A DNA stretch of 64,000 nt from Virgibacillus sp. NKC19-3 (GCF_019837165.1 NZ_JAGYHC010000001.1:310001-374000), one strand, 5' to 3'; positions 8,285 to 17,207 are shown, counted from the first letter of the stretch. Notes: generated from the sequence alone by a model not told the origin. A program made the numbers and translations.

Positions 8285-9600
8285 TGCGAAGAAGACTGAT
8301 TCAAGCAGCTATTATTTTGTTTATCGGCATTAATTTTTTATTGGTCTATATGGATGACGACGGAAAAGTAGAAAGAAAATCCTATCTCAAAAATTGGTCG
8401 CAGGTTTTTGAAGCGGATGTGGCTGAACATCTCCATAAACCAGGGGTGCTGGCTTCCGTGAGCGAAGATCATGTCTATTTCGACGAGGATTTAGGTAGTT
8501 TTCAGGAGTTTCTTGTCGAAGAAGGAGCAGAGGTGAGTGCAGGAGACCCGCTTTATACGTACCAGGTTCTTGATTATGTTGAAGCAGAGACAGATTTAAT
8601 GAATGAGGTCGACGTATTAAATGAGGAAATCGCTGCGATCGAGACGGCTATTTCAGAAATGGAACTCTATCAAATTCCGGATGATGAGGGAGACTCGTCT
8701 CCACAGGAACCCCCGCTCCCGTTTGACTTTGAAGAAGAGATGCTCGAAGAAGAAATGACGGAATTACCGGAGGAAGAAGAGATTGAAAATCCGGAAGAAG
8801 ATGAGGCGATGGAAACAGCAGAGGAGCCTGAAAACTCGGTTGAAGCGGAATTGATGAAAGAACAATATATTATCGAAAAGGAAAAAGAGTTAGCTCAGAG
8901 GTCTGCGGAGTTATCGAGTGTAGAGAATCAATTAACGGAGCTTCAGTCCGATGGGGACACCATTACGGTAGAAAGTCCTTTCGAAGGGAAAATTAAAACA
9001 GTACAAGAAACGCTGGAGGATCCACTGATTGCAATTGAAAGCACAGCGGTACAAGCAGAAGGTGAATTAACGGAAGTGGAGCGCAGCCAAATCGAACCGG
9101 GACAAGCAGTGGAAATGACGCTCACGGAAAAGGAAACCTTCATCGAAGGGGAAATTGCTGAGGTGAGCGATTTACCAAAAGCAGTTGAAATAGAAGAAGA
9201 AAGTATCTACCCATTCCATGTTTCGTTGCATGAAGATGAGGAAACAGAGCTTGAAGAATTGCTTCCGGGTTATCATGTGAATTTACGTATTACGTTGGAT
9301 GAATCACTTGGTGCCGCCGTTCTCTTTGAGGATCTTATATTCTCGGATGCAGTATGGAAAATGAACGAAGAAGGCAAACTCATGGAACAAGGAGTTGAAA
9401 CAGGAATTGCAATGGATGATATGCTGGAAATAACAGATGGCGCGGCAATTGGTGAATTTGTAGCAGAAGAGCCAGCAGGGCAATTCCGCAATGGGGCGGT
9501 GTTTATCACACCACTTAAAGTACAAGAGGTTGCTTGGAGAAATGTATTCCATTATGATAATTGGAGCAGACCTCTAGTTTCAGGATTCCTCTCTAGGTAA
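8281..9600 (+). CDS. HlyD/RND-type membrane-fusion-like protein
   Basis: The 439-residue protein starts with a single membrane anchor (IQAAIILFIGINFLLVYM). Next come a lipoyl-like hairpin half (FLVEEGAEVSAGDPLYTY), a coiled-coil arm, a very acidic Glu-rich insert around residues 140-200, a second coil, and the returning barrel with VESPFEGKIKTV. This is the order found in membrane-fusion (adaptor) proteins of HlyD/YknX type. The acidic insert is unusual for the family and suggests a salty outside environment. It overlaps the upstream membrane-protein gene by ATGA. No ABC ATPase is adjacent, so the partner pump is unclear. Confidence 0.7.
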   Translation: MMRRRLIQAAIILFIGINFLLVYMDDDGKVERKSYLKNWSQVFEADVAEHLHKPGVLASVSEDHVYFDEDLGSFQEFLVEEGAEVSAGDPLYTYQVLDYVEAETDLMNEVDVLNEEIAAIETAISEMELYQIPDDEGDSSPQEPPLPFDFEEEMLEEEMTELPEEEEIENPEEDEAMETAEEPENSVEAELMKEQYIIEKEKELAQRSAELSSVENQLTELQSDGDTITVESPFEGKIKTVQETLEDPLIAIESTAVQAEGELTEVERSQIEPGQAVEMTLTEKETFIEGEIAEVSDLPKAVEIEEESIYPFHVSLHEDEETELEELLPGYHVNLRITLDESLGAAVLFEDLIFSDAVWKMNEEGKLMEQGVETGIAMDDMLEITDGAAIGEFVAEEPAGQFRNGAVFITPLKVQEVAWRNVFHYDNWSRPLVSGFLSR

Positions 9601-9609
9601 TCCTGAAAC
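9577..9609. terminator. Perfect 11-bp hairpin overlapping the end of the HlyD-like gene
   Basis: GTTTCAGGATT (9577-9587) pairs with AATCCTGAAAC (9599-9609). The hairpin includes the stop codon and separates two convergent genes. No T-tract is present on either side, so termination is only likely. Confidence 0.55.
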
Positions 9610-9623
9610 AAAGGCACTTGCTC

Positions 9624-10475
9624 TTAAAGATTAGAAGCGATTTGCTCTTCTGGATCAGCATGACGCATTCTCCGGTGGTAAAGCACATTTATAATAGCAC
9701 CAGTCATTAAGATTAAGCCCGTTAAAAAGAACCAGATCATTAATATAATAATACCACCGAGACTTCCGTATGTGGCGGAATAGTTTCCGAAATTACTAAC
9801 GTAAAAAGAGAACCCTAAGGATATCAACTGCCACAAAACACTTGCGGTAACAGCCCCTGGAAATATATGCTTGAATGGTATTTTCTTATTTGGTGCAAAC
9901 CGGTATAAGAACATTAAAAGCCCTGTAAGAACGAAAATACTGAGTGTCCAACGCAATACTTGAAAAAGCAGGCTCGTTGCCCCCGAGAATCCTAATAAGG
10001 ACTCTAAAAAATTTAGAATAATGCTACCAAACATCGGTAGAATAAAAGCGACAACTAATGCTATAATCATACCAAGTGTCAATCCCAATGCTATAAGGCG
10101 TACAACAACGAAAGAACGTGTCTCTTGGACGTCATAGGCTGTATTTGATGCTTTTATAAATGCGTTAATGCCGTTAGAAGCGGCCCATAAGGCACCTAGG
10201 ATACCGACGGTGAGCAACCCACCTTTAGGTGTTTCGATCAAACTTATAATATTTTCTTCAAAAACGGAGGCTATTTCACTGGGCAGTAGATTCCCAATGA
10301 AATCCACCGCATCATTCGGGTTAATATTAAAGTACGGAATAATGGTAAATCCTACAATAATCAATGGAAATATAGCAAGAAGATAATAATATGCTTGGGC
10401 TGCTGCTAATAATGGAACGTTATCTTCTTTAAATTTTGTCATAAACCCTTTTGCGAAATTTTTTGCCTTATCCAT
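9624..10475 (-). CDS. YihY/BrkB family membrane protein
   Basis: The 283-residue protein begins with AKNFAKGFMTKFKEDNVPLLAAAQAYY, the typical YihY entry segment, and contains the GGLLTVGILGALWAASNGINAF and LPNKKIPFKH-like stretches of the family. About six membrane segments are visible. YihY proteins were once proposed to be RNase BN; that has been rejected, and the cellular role remains unknown. The length is standard. It has its own ribosome binding site (AGGAGGAAAT) and points toward the HlyD-like gene. Confidence 0.85.
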   Translation of the reverse strand: MDKAKNFAKGFMTKFKEDNVPLLAAAQAYYYLLAIFPLIIVGFTIIPYFNINPNDAVDFIGNLLPSEIASVFEENIISLIETPKGGLLTVGILGALWAASNGINAFIKASNTAYDVQETRSFVVVRLIALGLTLGMIIALVVAFILPMFGSIILNFLESLLGFSGATSLLFQVLRWTLSIFVLTGLLMFLYRFAPNKKIPFKHIFPGAVTASVLWQLISLGFSFYVSNFGNYSATYGSLGGIIILMIWFFLTGLILMTGAIINVLYHRRMRHADPEEQIASNL

Positions 10476-10709
10476 TATATTTCCTCCTCATCGGTTTTGC
10501 TTTTGTCTATCCTATACCCTAAACATAGGATAGTAAATCTTTTTCATGTCAAAGCCAATTAACGAATAGGAAAAGTATAACATCTTTTATTTGCTCATTG
10601 GCTAAAGCAACCACGTCCTCAGACTCACGTAACTATTCGTCCCACCGAAAATAGTTATGCATTGGAAGTGCGGGCGATGGTTTTCGGGGTAAAAGCCAAA
10701 TGTATATGA
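10476..10709. other. Divergent intergenic region between yihY and the DUF948 cluster
   Basis: No reading frame with a ribosome binding site is present. The right end carries the candidate stress promoter described at 10710. Confidence 0.5.
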
Positions 10710-10735
10710 GTTTTATTTCAGGCGACAAGTGGTAT
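10710..10735 (+). promoter_or_regulatory. Candidate sigma-B promoter for the DUF948 cluster
   Basis: GTTTTA (10710-10715) and TGGTAT (10730-10735) are separated by 14 bases and resemble the sigma-B consensus GTTTAA and GGGTAT. A TATAAT overlaps at 10733, so a sigma-A reading is possible, but no good -35 accompanies it. DUF948 proteins such as B. subtilis YtxG belong to the general-stress regulon, which supports the sigma-B reading. Confidence 0.5.
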
Positions 10736-10762
10736 AATTTAGTAAAGGAGGTCTGGTCAATT

Positions 10763-11257
10763 ATGGGCGTAATTTATTTAGGAATTCTATTTTGTTCAGT
10801 TGCATTCGCAGTTGTCGTTGTATACATATGTCTCGTGTTAAAACGCGTATCCACTACGATGGAAGCCCTTGGGACAACCTTAGGTGAGGTAGAAAAAAAG
10901 TTTGAATCCATCACACCGGAAATTAAATCAACCGTTGAGAGAACGGAGGAAATGATAGATGATATGGAAGTTAAATTCAACGCAACCGACAGTCTTTTTG
11001 ATACCATGGAAAATGTCGGCAGTTCCGTTAATGCCATGAACCATGTGTACAAACAGAACAGGGCAAGGCTTACTGACGCTGAGTTCCAGCGCAAACTAGC
11101 TCCATTTATTGAAGGAATCAAGTGGAGTGAAGGAGCTTTTCTATTATATTCCAAATGGAAAAATAAACAACCGACGGGCAAAAATGAACTGATGATACAA
11201 GATGAAAATAAGGAAATGGTACCATTTAACCAAAGAGGGGGTAGGGATAAACAATGA
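10763..11257 (+). CDS. DUF948 protein, membrane-anchored, coiled-coil
   Basis: The 164-residue protein has one N-terminal membrane segment (about residues 3-25) followed by a long helix with VSTTMEALGTTLGEVEKKFESI and further heptad-like stretches, the pattern of DUF948. The start at 10763 follows AAAGGAGGTC by about nine bases; an upstream in-frame start at 10700 lacks such a site. It overlaps the next DUF948 gene by ATGA. Related B. subtilis proteins are general-stress proteins of unknown mechanism. Confidence 0.75.
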   Translation: MGVIYLGILFCSVAFAVVVVYICLVLKRVSTTMEALGTTLGEVEKKFESITPEIKSTVERTEEMIDDMEVKFNATDSLFDTMENVGSSVNAMNHVYKQNRARLTDAEFQRKLAPFIEGIKWSEGAFLLYSKWKNKQPTGKNELMIQDENKEMVPFNQRGGRDKQ

Positions 11258-11709
11258 CATTAACGGGAATAGGAGTACTCATTATTGGTGTAGCTTTTCT
11301 TATATTAACCATTTTTATTGCCCATACATTGCAAAATCTGGCCGGCATCCTTAGTGGGATTGAAAAAACGGTTGAAAAATTACCAGATCAACTTGATGAT
11401 GTGTTTAAAGAAACTGGAAATTTGATTAATCACAGCAATGACACGATTGCTGATGTGAATGAGAAATTAGGTCAATTGAGCCCGTTATTTTACATTGTGG
11501 GTGATGTTGGAAATGTGACCAGAAGGTTTTCCTCTTCCTTAGTGGATGTAACCGAAACGGTGAAAAATAAAACAGATGATAGTAAGGATATCTCCCAGAA
11601 GAATAATTTGGGCGGCTTGTATGGATCATTTGCATTAGGATACTATCTGCTCACGAAACGCAGACAAGCGAAAAATGAAGGAGCAACTTCGGATGAACAG
11701 AACAAATAA
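11254..11709 (+). CDS. DUF948 protein (YtxG-like)
   Basis: The 151-residue protein begins GIGVLIIGVAFLILTIFIAHTLQNL, a membrane anchor, and continues with an amphipathic helix containing EKTVEKLPDQLDDVF and a conserved SPLFYIVGDVGNVTRRFSSSLVD stretch. It ends with YGSFALGYYLLTKRRQ. The protein at 11956-12375 on the other strand has the same plan and is a clear paralogue. It is coupled to both neighbours by overlapping ends. The general-stress role is by analogy with YtxG. Confidence 0.85.
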   Translation: MTLTGIGVLIIGVAFLILTIFIAHTLQNLAGILSGIEKTVEKLPDQLDDVFKETGNLINHSNDTIADVNEKLGQLSPLFYIVGDVGNVTRRFSSSLVDVTETVKNKTDDSKDISQKNNLGGLYGSFALGYYLLTKRRQAKNEGATSDEQNK

Positions 11710-11917
11710 TTGGGTAGTGTCGACAAGTGCTATAAGTGGTGTGCTGCTAGGATGGGGTGTTAAAGCGTTTCTTTCTAAGCGGTCACAACGTCCGGACTAT
11801 CAGCCTTTCGTGGAAAGTGTAAAGAAGCGGGAAAAGAAGCTTTATGCGGATGGACGCAAGCGAGCGCAGGAACTGGAAAGGATAAAGCAGGAAGTTCATT
11901 ATAAAATAGAGCAGTAA
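11693..11917 (+). CDS. Small membrane-anchored protein of the DUF948 cluster
   Basis: The 74-residue protein has one hydrophobic segment (SAISGVLLGWGVKAFL) and then a highly charged helix (KKREKKLYADGRKRAQELERI). The ATG at 11693 is preferred to the one at 11675 because AAGGAG lies nine bases upstream. It overlaps the end of the DUF948 gene by 17 bases. The layout resembles the small YtxH-like proteins that accompany YtxG in B. subtilis, but the sequence identity is not obvious. Confidence 0.7.
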   Translation: MNRTNNWVVSTSAISGVLLGWGVKAFLSKRSQRPDYQPFVESVKKREKKLYADGRKRAQELERIKQEVHYKIEQ

Positions 11918-11957
11918 TGAAAACGCCCCTGAACTATTGATAAGGGGCGTTTTCATT
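11916..11957. terminator. Bidirectional terminator between convergent DUF948 genes
   Basis: A perfect 15-bp stem (11916-11930 with 11943-11957, GC core CGCCCC) has A-runs on one side and T-runs on the other, so it can terminate transcripts from both directions. Confidence 0.9.
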
Positions 11958-12375
11958 ATTTGTTACGTTGTTTTTGAAAGATGTAATACCCTAACGTCAA
12001 TGCGCCGTACAAGCCTTCGAGATTTCTGTCCTGCACCAGTTCGCTTCCTTCTGCCGTGCTTGTTTTCATGTCTTCTGTTGCATCGACCATGGAAGATGAC
12101 AATTTTCTTGTCGCCTTTCCTGCATCACCTACGATATGAAGGATAGGATTTAATTCTCTGATTTGGGTATTTAATTGATTCAATGTATCATTGCCTGTCG
12201 TTAGCACTTCTGTTGCCTGTGAACTTATGTCATCAACGCTTTGAGGTAATTTGTCGGTTGTTTTTTGCAAGCTTCCGAGTAAACCTGACAATTTCATTAA
12301 TGGTTTTATCAAAACAATAACCAATGCGAGAAATGCAACACCTAAAACGAGTACCCCGATTCCTAACCAATCCAT
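11956..12375 (-). CDS. DUF948 protein, paralogue of the 11254 gene
   Basis: The 139-residue protein has the same order as its neighbour: GIGVLVLGVAFLALVIVLIKPL anchor, TTDKLPQSVDDI helix, LNPILHIVGDAGKATRKLSSSMVD, and the ending LYGALTLGYYIFQKQR. It has a strong ribosome binding site (AGAGGAGA). Upstream, GTTTAT and GTGTAA-like elements 13 bases apart (12437-12442 and 12417-12423 on the reverse strand) could be a sigma-B promoter. The two paralogous genes point at each other across a shared terminator. Confidence 0.85.
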   Translation of the reverse strand: MDWLGIGVLVLGVAFLALVIVLIKPLMKLSGLLGSLQKTTDKLPQSVDDISSQATEVLTTGNDTLNQLNTQIRELNPILHIVGDAGKATRKLSSSMVDATEDMKTSTAEGSELVQDRNLEGLYGALTLGYYIFQKQRNK

Positions 12376-12717
12376 TTAACCATCTCCTCTCTCCGGTGGA
12401 TCATGATTTCTTTACTATTACACTGAATCCATAAAAATAAACGTTTGTCGCCTTTCCTGAAGCCTTTTTTGTACGTGTTGTTGTTATTTTAAGACCTCGG
12501 CGTTGATATAAACTGACGCATAACTTGGTATGTTTGTCTTGATGGTTGATTGGAACTGCGGAAATCAGCAATCTATGACATCGTATTTATATCTTTTCCA
12601 TCACAAGCAACACGCTTTTAGAAAATAGTATTCCTGGAAAAATAGCGATTATGTATTGTCATAATACCATAACTCGTCCCATAAAATAAAGAAAGCAAAT
12701 GATAAGGGGCGAATGTA
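12376..12717. other. Divergent intergenic region between a DUF948 gene and cwlD
   Basis: No supported gene is present. A CATAATA sequence near 12659, upstream of cwlD, resembles a sporulation (sigma-G or sigma-E) -10 element, but I see no convincing -35. Confidence 0.4.
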
Positions 12718-13446
12718 ATGAGTCGTGGCAGCAAAATTACACTATGGGCAATAGGACTTTTATTATTGGTTTTTTTTATACAATTTCCGCTTCAGCAAAA
12801 GGAAGAGGCGTGGACAGCTTCTTCCCCATGGTCTCTACCATTATCCGGGAAAACAATTGTACTTGATCCTGGCCATGGCGGTGTTGATGGAGGAGCAGGC
12901 CAAGAAGGAGCATTGGAGAAAGATATCGCATTGACGATAACGAAAAAGCTGCAACATTATTTGCAGCAAACCGGCGCGATTGTTTATTTAACAAGGGAAG
13001 AAGATGTTGATCTGGCCGAGGAAGATACCCAAGGGTACTCGCGAAGGAAAACGGAGGATATTCGCAACCGACTTCAATTTATTCATGATCATGAGGCCGA
13101 TTTTTTCGTGACATTACATTTAAACGCCTTGCCATCAAGTGAATGGCGTGGTGCGCAAACATTTTACTATCCGGAATTCGATGAAAGCAGACATCTGGCA
13201 AAAATGATTCAATCGGAAATCACACGAAACTTGGAAAATACAAATCGTTCCACGTTAGCGAATAATAGCATGTATCTGTTAAAGAATGCGGAAGTACCTG
13301 GTGCTTTAGTGGAGGCTGGGTTTCTTTCAAATAGAGAAGAGCGTGAATTACTTACACAAGATAAGTACCAGGATCAAATGGCAGCAAGCATTTATGAGGG
13401 TATTTTGCGATATGTCACCGAAGAAATAGAAGACCCGGAGGAGTAA
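12718..13446 (+). CDS. cwlD: N-acetylmuramoyl-L-alanine amidase CwlD (spore cortex)
   Basis: The 242-residue protein has an N-terminal membrane or signal segment (ALWAIGLLLLVFFIQF) and an Amidase_3 domain with zinc ligands in VLDPGHGGVDGG, EGALEKDIAL and FVTLHLNA, plus the catalytic Glu in ALVEAGFLSN. CwlD removes the peptide from muramic acid in the spore cortex, the first step to muramic-delta-lactam, working with PdaA. The start follows TAAGGGGCG. The order cwlD, salA, gerD, kbaA, pdaB next to an rRNA operon matches B. subtilis. Confidence 0.95.
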   Translation: MSRGSKITLWAIGLLLLVFFIQFPLQQKEEAWTASSPWSLPLSGKTIVLDPGHGGVDGGAGQEGALEKDIALTITKKLQHYLQQTGAIVYLTREEDVDLAEEDTQGYSRRKTEDIRNRLQFIHDHEADFFVTLHLNALPSSEWRGAQTFYYPEFDESRHLAKMIQSEITRNLENTNRSTLANNSMYLLKNAEVPGALVEAGFLSNREERELLTQDKYQDQMAASIYEGILRYVTEEIEDPEE

Positions 13447-13553
13447 TCCCCGAAATCAAATCTGGTGATTTAAATCACTTAGATTTTACATGATTTGTGT
13501 TATACTGGGTTTGATGGAATTTTTCTATAATGAATAAGGGGAGCGTGACATAA

Positions 13554-14609
13554 ATGTTAACAAATGAAGAAATTGTACAACTTCTTAACCCGGTTAAGGA
13601 TCCATTTTTACATACAACGTTTGAACAAACGGACGCCATTAAAAGCGTTAAGATTAAAGAAGAGAAAAAGCATGTTAGTTTAAAAATAGCTATTGCAAAA
13701 ACAAATACAGCAGAACAGATGCAGTTGCAACAAGAAATTGTAGGTATTTTAAAGCAAAATGGTGCTTCAACGGTTGGATTGCGCTTTGAACAATTGCCTG
13801 ATGAAATTATTCAAAAATACCAGCCTGCCGTAGAAAAAGAACAAGAAAGTTCGCTGATGGGTGGAGCAAATCCTCCTCACTTTATCGCGGTTGCAAGTGG
13901 TAAGGGTGGTGTTGGGAAATCCACGGTTACAGTTAATCTCGCTATGTCATTGATGCGACTTGGTAAAAAAGTGGGTATTATTGATGCAGATATATATGGA
14001 TTCAGTGTTCCGGATATGATGGGGGTTGAGGAACGTCCGCAAGTTCGCGGGAAAACAATTATTCCGGTTGAGCGTTTTGGTGTGAAAGTTATTTCCATGG
14101 GTTTCTTTGTTGAAGATAATTCGCCGATCATTTGGCGTGGACCGATGCTTGGCAAAATGCTGAATAACTTTTTTAAAGAAGTAGAATGGGGTGACTTGGA
14201 CTACTTGTTGCTTGATCTTCCACCAGGAACAGGCGATATTGCAATGGACGTGCACGAATTATTACCTACCTGTAAAGAGGTGCTTGTAACAACGCCGCAT
14301 CCAACCGCGGCATTTGTAGCGGCACGTGCCGGGCAAATGGCGTTAAAGACAGAGCATGAAATTCTAGGTGTTGTGGAAAATATGGCCTATTTTCAAAGTA
14401 AATCCGGGGATAAAGAGTATATTTTCGGAAAAGGCGGGGGGCCAAAACTGGCAGAAGCATTACAAACCAAGGTGCTTGGTCAATTACCCCTTCAGCAACC
14501 ATATGAAGAAGAAGAGGTCTTCGCACCATCCATTTATCAGCAAGATCATCCAATTGGACAAGAATATCATAAAATCGCATCGAAAATTGCGGCGAAATTA
14601 GACGAATAG
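13554..14609 (+). CDS. salA: Mrp/NBP35-family P-loop ATPase (SalA)
   Basis: The 351-residue protein has an N-terminal MIP18/DUF59 domain (residues 1-85) and a deviant Walker A ASGKGGVGKST near 108-118, with DADIYGFSVPDMMG and LLLDLPPGTGD following. The family includes iron-sulfur carrier Mrp proteins. In B. subtilis the equivalent gene is salA, a regulator that represses scoC and so raises protease production. Its place between cwlD and gerD matches B. subtilis, which is why I use this name. A hairpin at 14614 follows. Confidence 0.9.
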   Translation: MLTNEEIVQLLNPVKDPFLHTTFEQTDAIKSVKIKEEKKHVSLKIAIAKTNTAEQMQLQQEIVGILKQNGASTVGLRFEQLPDEIIQKYQPAVEKEQESSLMGGANPPHFIAVASGKGGVGKSTVTVNLAMSLMRLGKKVGIIDADIYGFSVPDMMGVEERPQVRGKTIIPVERFGVKVISMGFFVEDNSPIIWRGPMLGKMLNNFFKEVEWGDLDYLLLDLPPGTGDIAMDVHELLPTCKEVLVTTPHPTAAFVAARAGQMALKTEHEILGVVENMAYFQSKSGDKEYIFGKGGGPKLAEALQTKVLGQLPLQQPYEEEEVFAPSIYQQDHPIGQEYHKIASKIAAKLDE

Positions 14610-14613
14610 AATA

Positions 14614-14643
14614 AATAGGGCGTCACCGCGTGTGCGCCCTATT
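14614..14643. terminator. Hairpin between convergent salA and gerD
   Basis: AATAGGGCG (14614-14622) pairs with CGCCCTATT (14635-14643). The T-tract is poor, so strength is uncertain. Confidence 0.6.
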
Positions 14644-14658
14644 GATCATCCGGCTTGA

Positions 14659-15324
14659 TTATTGACCGCTTCCTCCATCGCCACTATCTTCTTCATCACT
14701 CCTGTCACTACCACCACTCCCGCCACCTCCACTACTGCTATCTTCCTGCTCATCGCCACTGCTGTCTCCCTGCTGGCCATCACTTTGCTCCTCGGCAGCT
14801 TGTAATAGTATCTCCTGGATTTTAGCTTGGAATGTTGGGGTTTCTAATGTTTCTTGGATAGTTTCTTCTAAATGAGAACGGAACTCTTGGCTTTTTAACA
14901 CACTCATTATTTGTTCTGTCATTTGTGGATCTTGGAGTAGCTTAAGCATTTGCTCTTGATAGTTGGAGTCATTCATTAAACGTTTCATTAGATCCTGTTG
15001 GGGTTCTTCCATGGAACTGGTAAAGCTTTTAACAAAAGCGGGATCGGAAAACAAACGTTTCCACATTTCTTTTCCTTTATCAGAAGTTAGTGTTTCATTG
15101 ATGGATTTATTTACTTCATCGGATTCGATAATCAGTTCTTCTTTCATGGCTTCATCAGACATAATTTCCTGAAGTGCCTTTTTTCCATCCTCCGTCTGTA
15201 ATATATCAACAACCATTTTCTTTGTTGTATCATATTCTGCTTCATTCCTGGAGGAGTCTTCTCCATTACAGGCACTTAGTAATAGCATGAATACAATAAC
15301 GAATAGTAAAATGATGCGATTCAT
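14659..15324 (-). CDS. gerD: Spore germination lipoprotein GerD
   Basis: The 221-residue protein has a lipoprotein signal ending in LLLSAC, so the mature protein should be lipidated at Cys19. A helical middle part follows with MKEELIIESDEVNKSI and repeated LMNDSNYQEQML / LLQDPQMTEQIM stretches typical of GerD. The last 35 or so residues are low-complexity Gly/Ser/Asp, longer than I remember for B. subtilis GerD. GerD sits at the spore inner membrane and clusters the nutrient germinant receptors. In B. subtilis it is also next to kbaA. Confidence 0.92.
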   Translation of the reverse strand: MNRIILLFVIVFMLLLSACNGEDSSRNEAEYDTTKKMVVDILQTEDGKKALQEIMSDEAMKEELIIESDEVNKSINETLTSDKGKEMWKRLFSDPAFVKSFTSSMEEPQQDLMKRLMNDSNYQEQMLKLLQDPQMTEQIMSVLKSQEFRSHLEETIQETLETPTFQAKIQEILLQAAEEQSDGQQGDSSGDEQEDSSSGGGGSGGSDRSDEEDSGDGGSGQ

Positions 15325-15474
15325 GAAGAGATCCTCCTTCCTTACACCTTAATATGGGTGACAAATTTATAAAATATTCACTTCGTTAAGGAAAAAAATA
15401 TTCCATCGTGATAAAATGGCTATAAATCATATGTGAAATTATATCCTTTACATAGTTAGTAGGAGGAAGATGGC

Positions 15475-16128
15475 TTGAACACGCGTAAATTAGTGAATTT
15501 CTTTTTTAAGACGTTATTTATTGGAGCAATAACAGGGCTTGTTACAAGCTTCTTCGTAAAAGCAGGAGATTACGCTCTTTTTTTCAACCCGTTTAATTTC
15601 ATGGAAGTTCTTGGGTTATTGGTATTCTTCATCGGCTTAGGACTTGTTTTTGCGGTGGTTAGCCAGACAGGATTCTTTGCCCATTTATTTATTAATCGAT
15701 TAGGGCTGGGTTTGTTTCGCTCCTATTGGCCGCTGGTACAAGTTGTACTAATCGCCTTTGTTGTCTTTGATTTGGTATATTTCCCCTATCAAGCCACAGA
15801 AGGGGAGGTTTCTTTGCTATGGTATTTATTAATGGCTGTTGCGATCCTCGGTTATGGATTGATCATTGCCAGGATTAAAGCAAAGGAAACGAAACAGCGG
15901 GCATTTATTCCTGCACTGTTTCTAATGGTTGTGATGACAACGGTCGAATGGATTCCCGGCATGCAAACAGAAGGAACCGATTACGCCTGGTTAATGATTA
16001 TTCCGTTGCTCGCGTGTAACACCTATCAGCTCCTTATGCTGCACCGTTTGCATGAACCTGATTCTCATCAAACAACGAAAGCTGGAAAAAGTAAACCAGC
16101 TACAAAAGCAAATCCGAAAAAGGCATAA
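15475..16128 (+). CDS. kbaA: KinB signalling pathway activator KbaA
   Basis: The 217-residue membrane protein has six hydrophobic segments and begins RKLVNFFFKTLFIGAITGL. The position between gerD and pdaB identifies it as KbaA, which is needed for KinB activation in the sporulation phosphorelay. The TTG start at 15475 lies after AGGAGGAAGA; the nearer ATG at 15470 reads into a stop at once. The last 25 residues are basic and Lys/Ala/Pro-rich, consistent with a cytoplasmic tail. Confidence 0.9.
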   Translation: MNTRKLVNFFFKTLFIGAITGLVTSFFVKAGDYALFFNPFNFMEVLGLLVFFIGLGLVFAVVSQTGFFAHLFINRLGLGLFRSYWPLVQVVLIAFVVFDLVYFPYQATEGEVSLLWYLLMAVAILGYGLIIARIKAKETKQRAFIPALFLMVVMTTVEWIPGMQTEGTDYAWLMIIPLLACNTYQLLMLHRLHEPDSHQTTKAGKSKPATKANPKKA

Positions 16129-16164
16129 CCGACACCCTGATAAGACAATATCAGGGTGTCGGTT
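16127..16164. terminator. Bidirectional terminator between kbaA and pdaB
   Basis: A perfect 16-bp stem: AACCGACACCCTGATA (16127-16142) pairs with 16149-16164 around a six-base loop. It includes the stop codons of both genes. Confidence 0.85.
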
Positions 16165-16922
16165 TAATCTACTATTTCAGCGTTTGCTTCTGCTTGATTG
16201 ATCAGCTCTGACATGGATACAAACTGAAATTCTTTATTTTGTAATCCGGGTAGAATGATGTCTAATGCATCTGCGGTTTGCTTGGCTGAATCAGACGCAT
16301 GCATTAGGATTATATCTCCGTTCGTGGTTTCTGTCATCACATTATCAACAATCGCGTCTGTTCCGGGATTTAGCCAGTCATGCGAATTTACATTCCAATG
16401 GATCACCTCAAAATCCATTTCTTCCGCCAGTTCTATGATTTCTGTATTAAAATGTCCACTTGGTGTACGAAGTAGGTTGACATCTTCATAATCAAGCTTT
16501 TCAAATACCTCCCTTGCTTGGGTTAAGTCATTTCTCACTTCATCGATTTCCTGATCAAGATAGCTTTTATAACGATAGCCCAACATGCCAATTTCATGCT
16601 CCCCTTCAGCAATGTCCTCTACAATATCCGGATGACGTTCCACCCATTCCCCGCTCAGGAAAAACGTTGCCTGAACCTGTTCTTGTTCGAGTTGTTCCAA
16701 AATATCAAATACTCGTTCTTCTCCCCAGCTGATATTAAATGTTAAGGCGATATTCGGCTCATTGGCATCTCCCTTAGATAAAACAGCAGGATCATCACCA
16801 GAAAAAACTGAAAATGTTCCATCTTGCTCAAACCATACAAATGCAGCCGTGAAAAATGCCAACAGTACTACAATACCCCAGCGTTTCCACTTATTAAATT
16901 TCATAACATAAAAATGTTCCAT
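16164..16922 (-). CDS. pdaB: Polysaccharide deacetylase-family sporulation protein PdaB
   Basis: The protein of about 252 residues has a membrane anchor (WGIVVLLAFFTAAFVWF) and a NodB-like domain: TFNISWGEERVFDIL, TFFLSGEWVERHPDIV, LLRTPSGHFNT, VIHWNVNSHDWLNPG and ILMHASDSAKQT. PdaB is needed for spore stability in B. subtilis. The usual first-motif Asp is Asn here (TFNIS), and the metal-ligand His of the IGSHGY motif is replaced (IGMLGY), so catalysis is doubtful. The start at the second of two adjacent ATGs follows GGGGGAG; an ATG at 16937 is the alternative. Confidence 0.9.
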   Translation of the reverse strand: MEHFYVMKFNKWKRWGIVVLLAFFTAAFVWFEQDGTFSVFSGDDPAVLSKGDANEPNIALTFNISWGEERVFDILEQLEQEQVQATFFLSGEWVERHPDIVEDIAEGEHEIGMLGYRYKSYLDQEIDEVRNDLTQAREVFEKLDYEDVNLLRTPSGHFNTEIIELAEEMDFEVIHWNVNSHDWLNPGTDAIVDNVMTETTNGDIILMHASDSAKQTADALDIILPGLQNKEFQFVSMSELINQAEANAEIVD

Positions 16923-17207
16923 CATCGACTCCCCCATAACATGTCCTTCGTTATTTTAGTCTATGAACAAGAGCCTTGATTAAGAACAAGCTGTCTTTAT
17001 ATAATAAAAAGCGGGATGCATGGATAAAAAACACACAAACGTGGAAATAGTAAGTGTAATGATATAGCTGCATGGACGTTGGAAATAGCTAATGGCAACT
17101 AAAAAAGCAATTGGTAACCGACGAAATTCGTCAATTTTCACGAATACATATAGTGACAGATTTAGGGTAAAAATAACTGACTAGTTAAGAAGATTTGAGG
17201 TGGCGTA

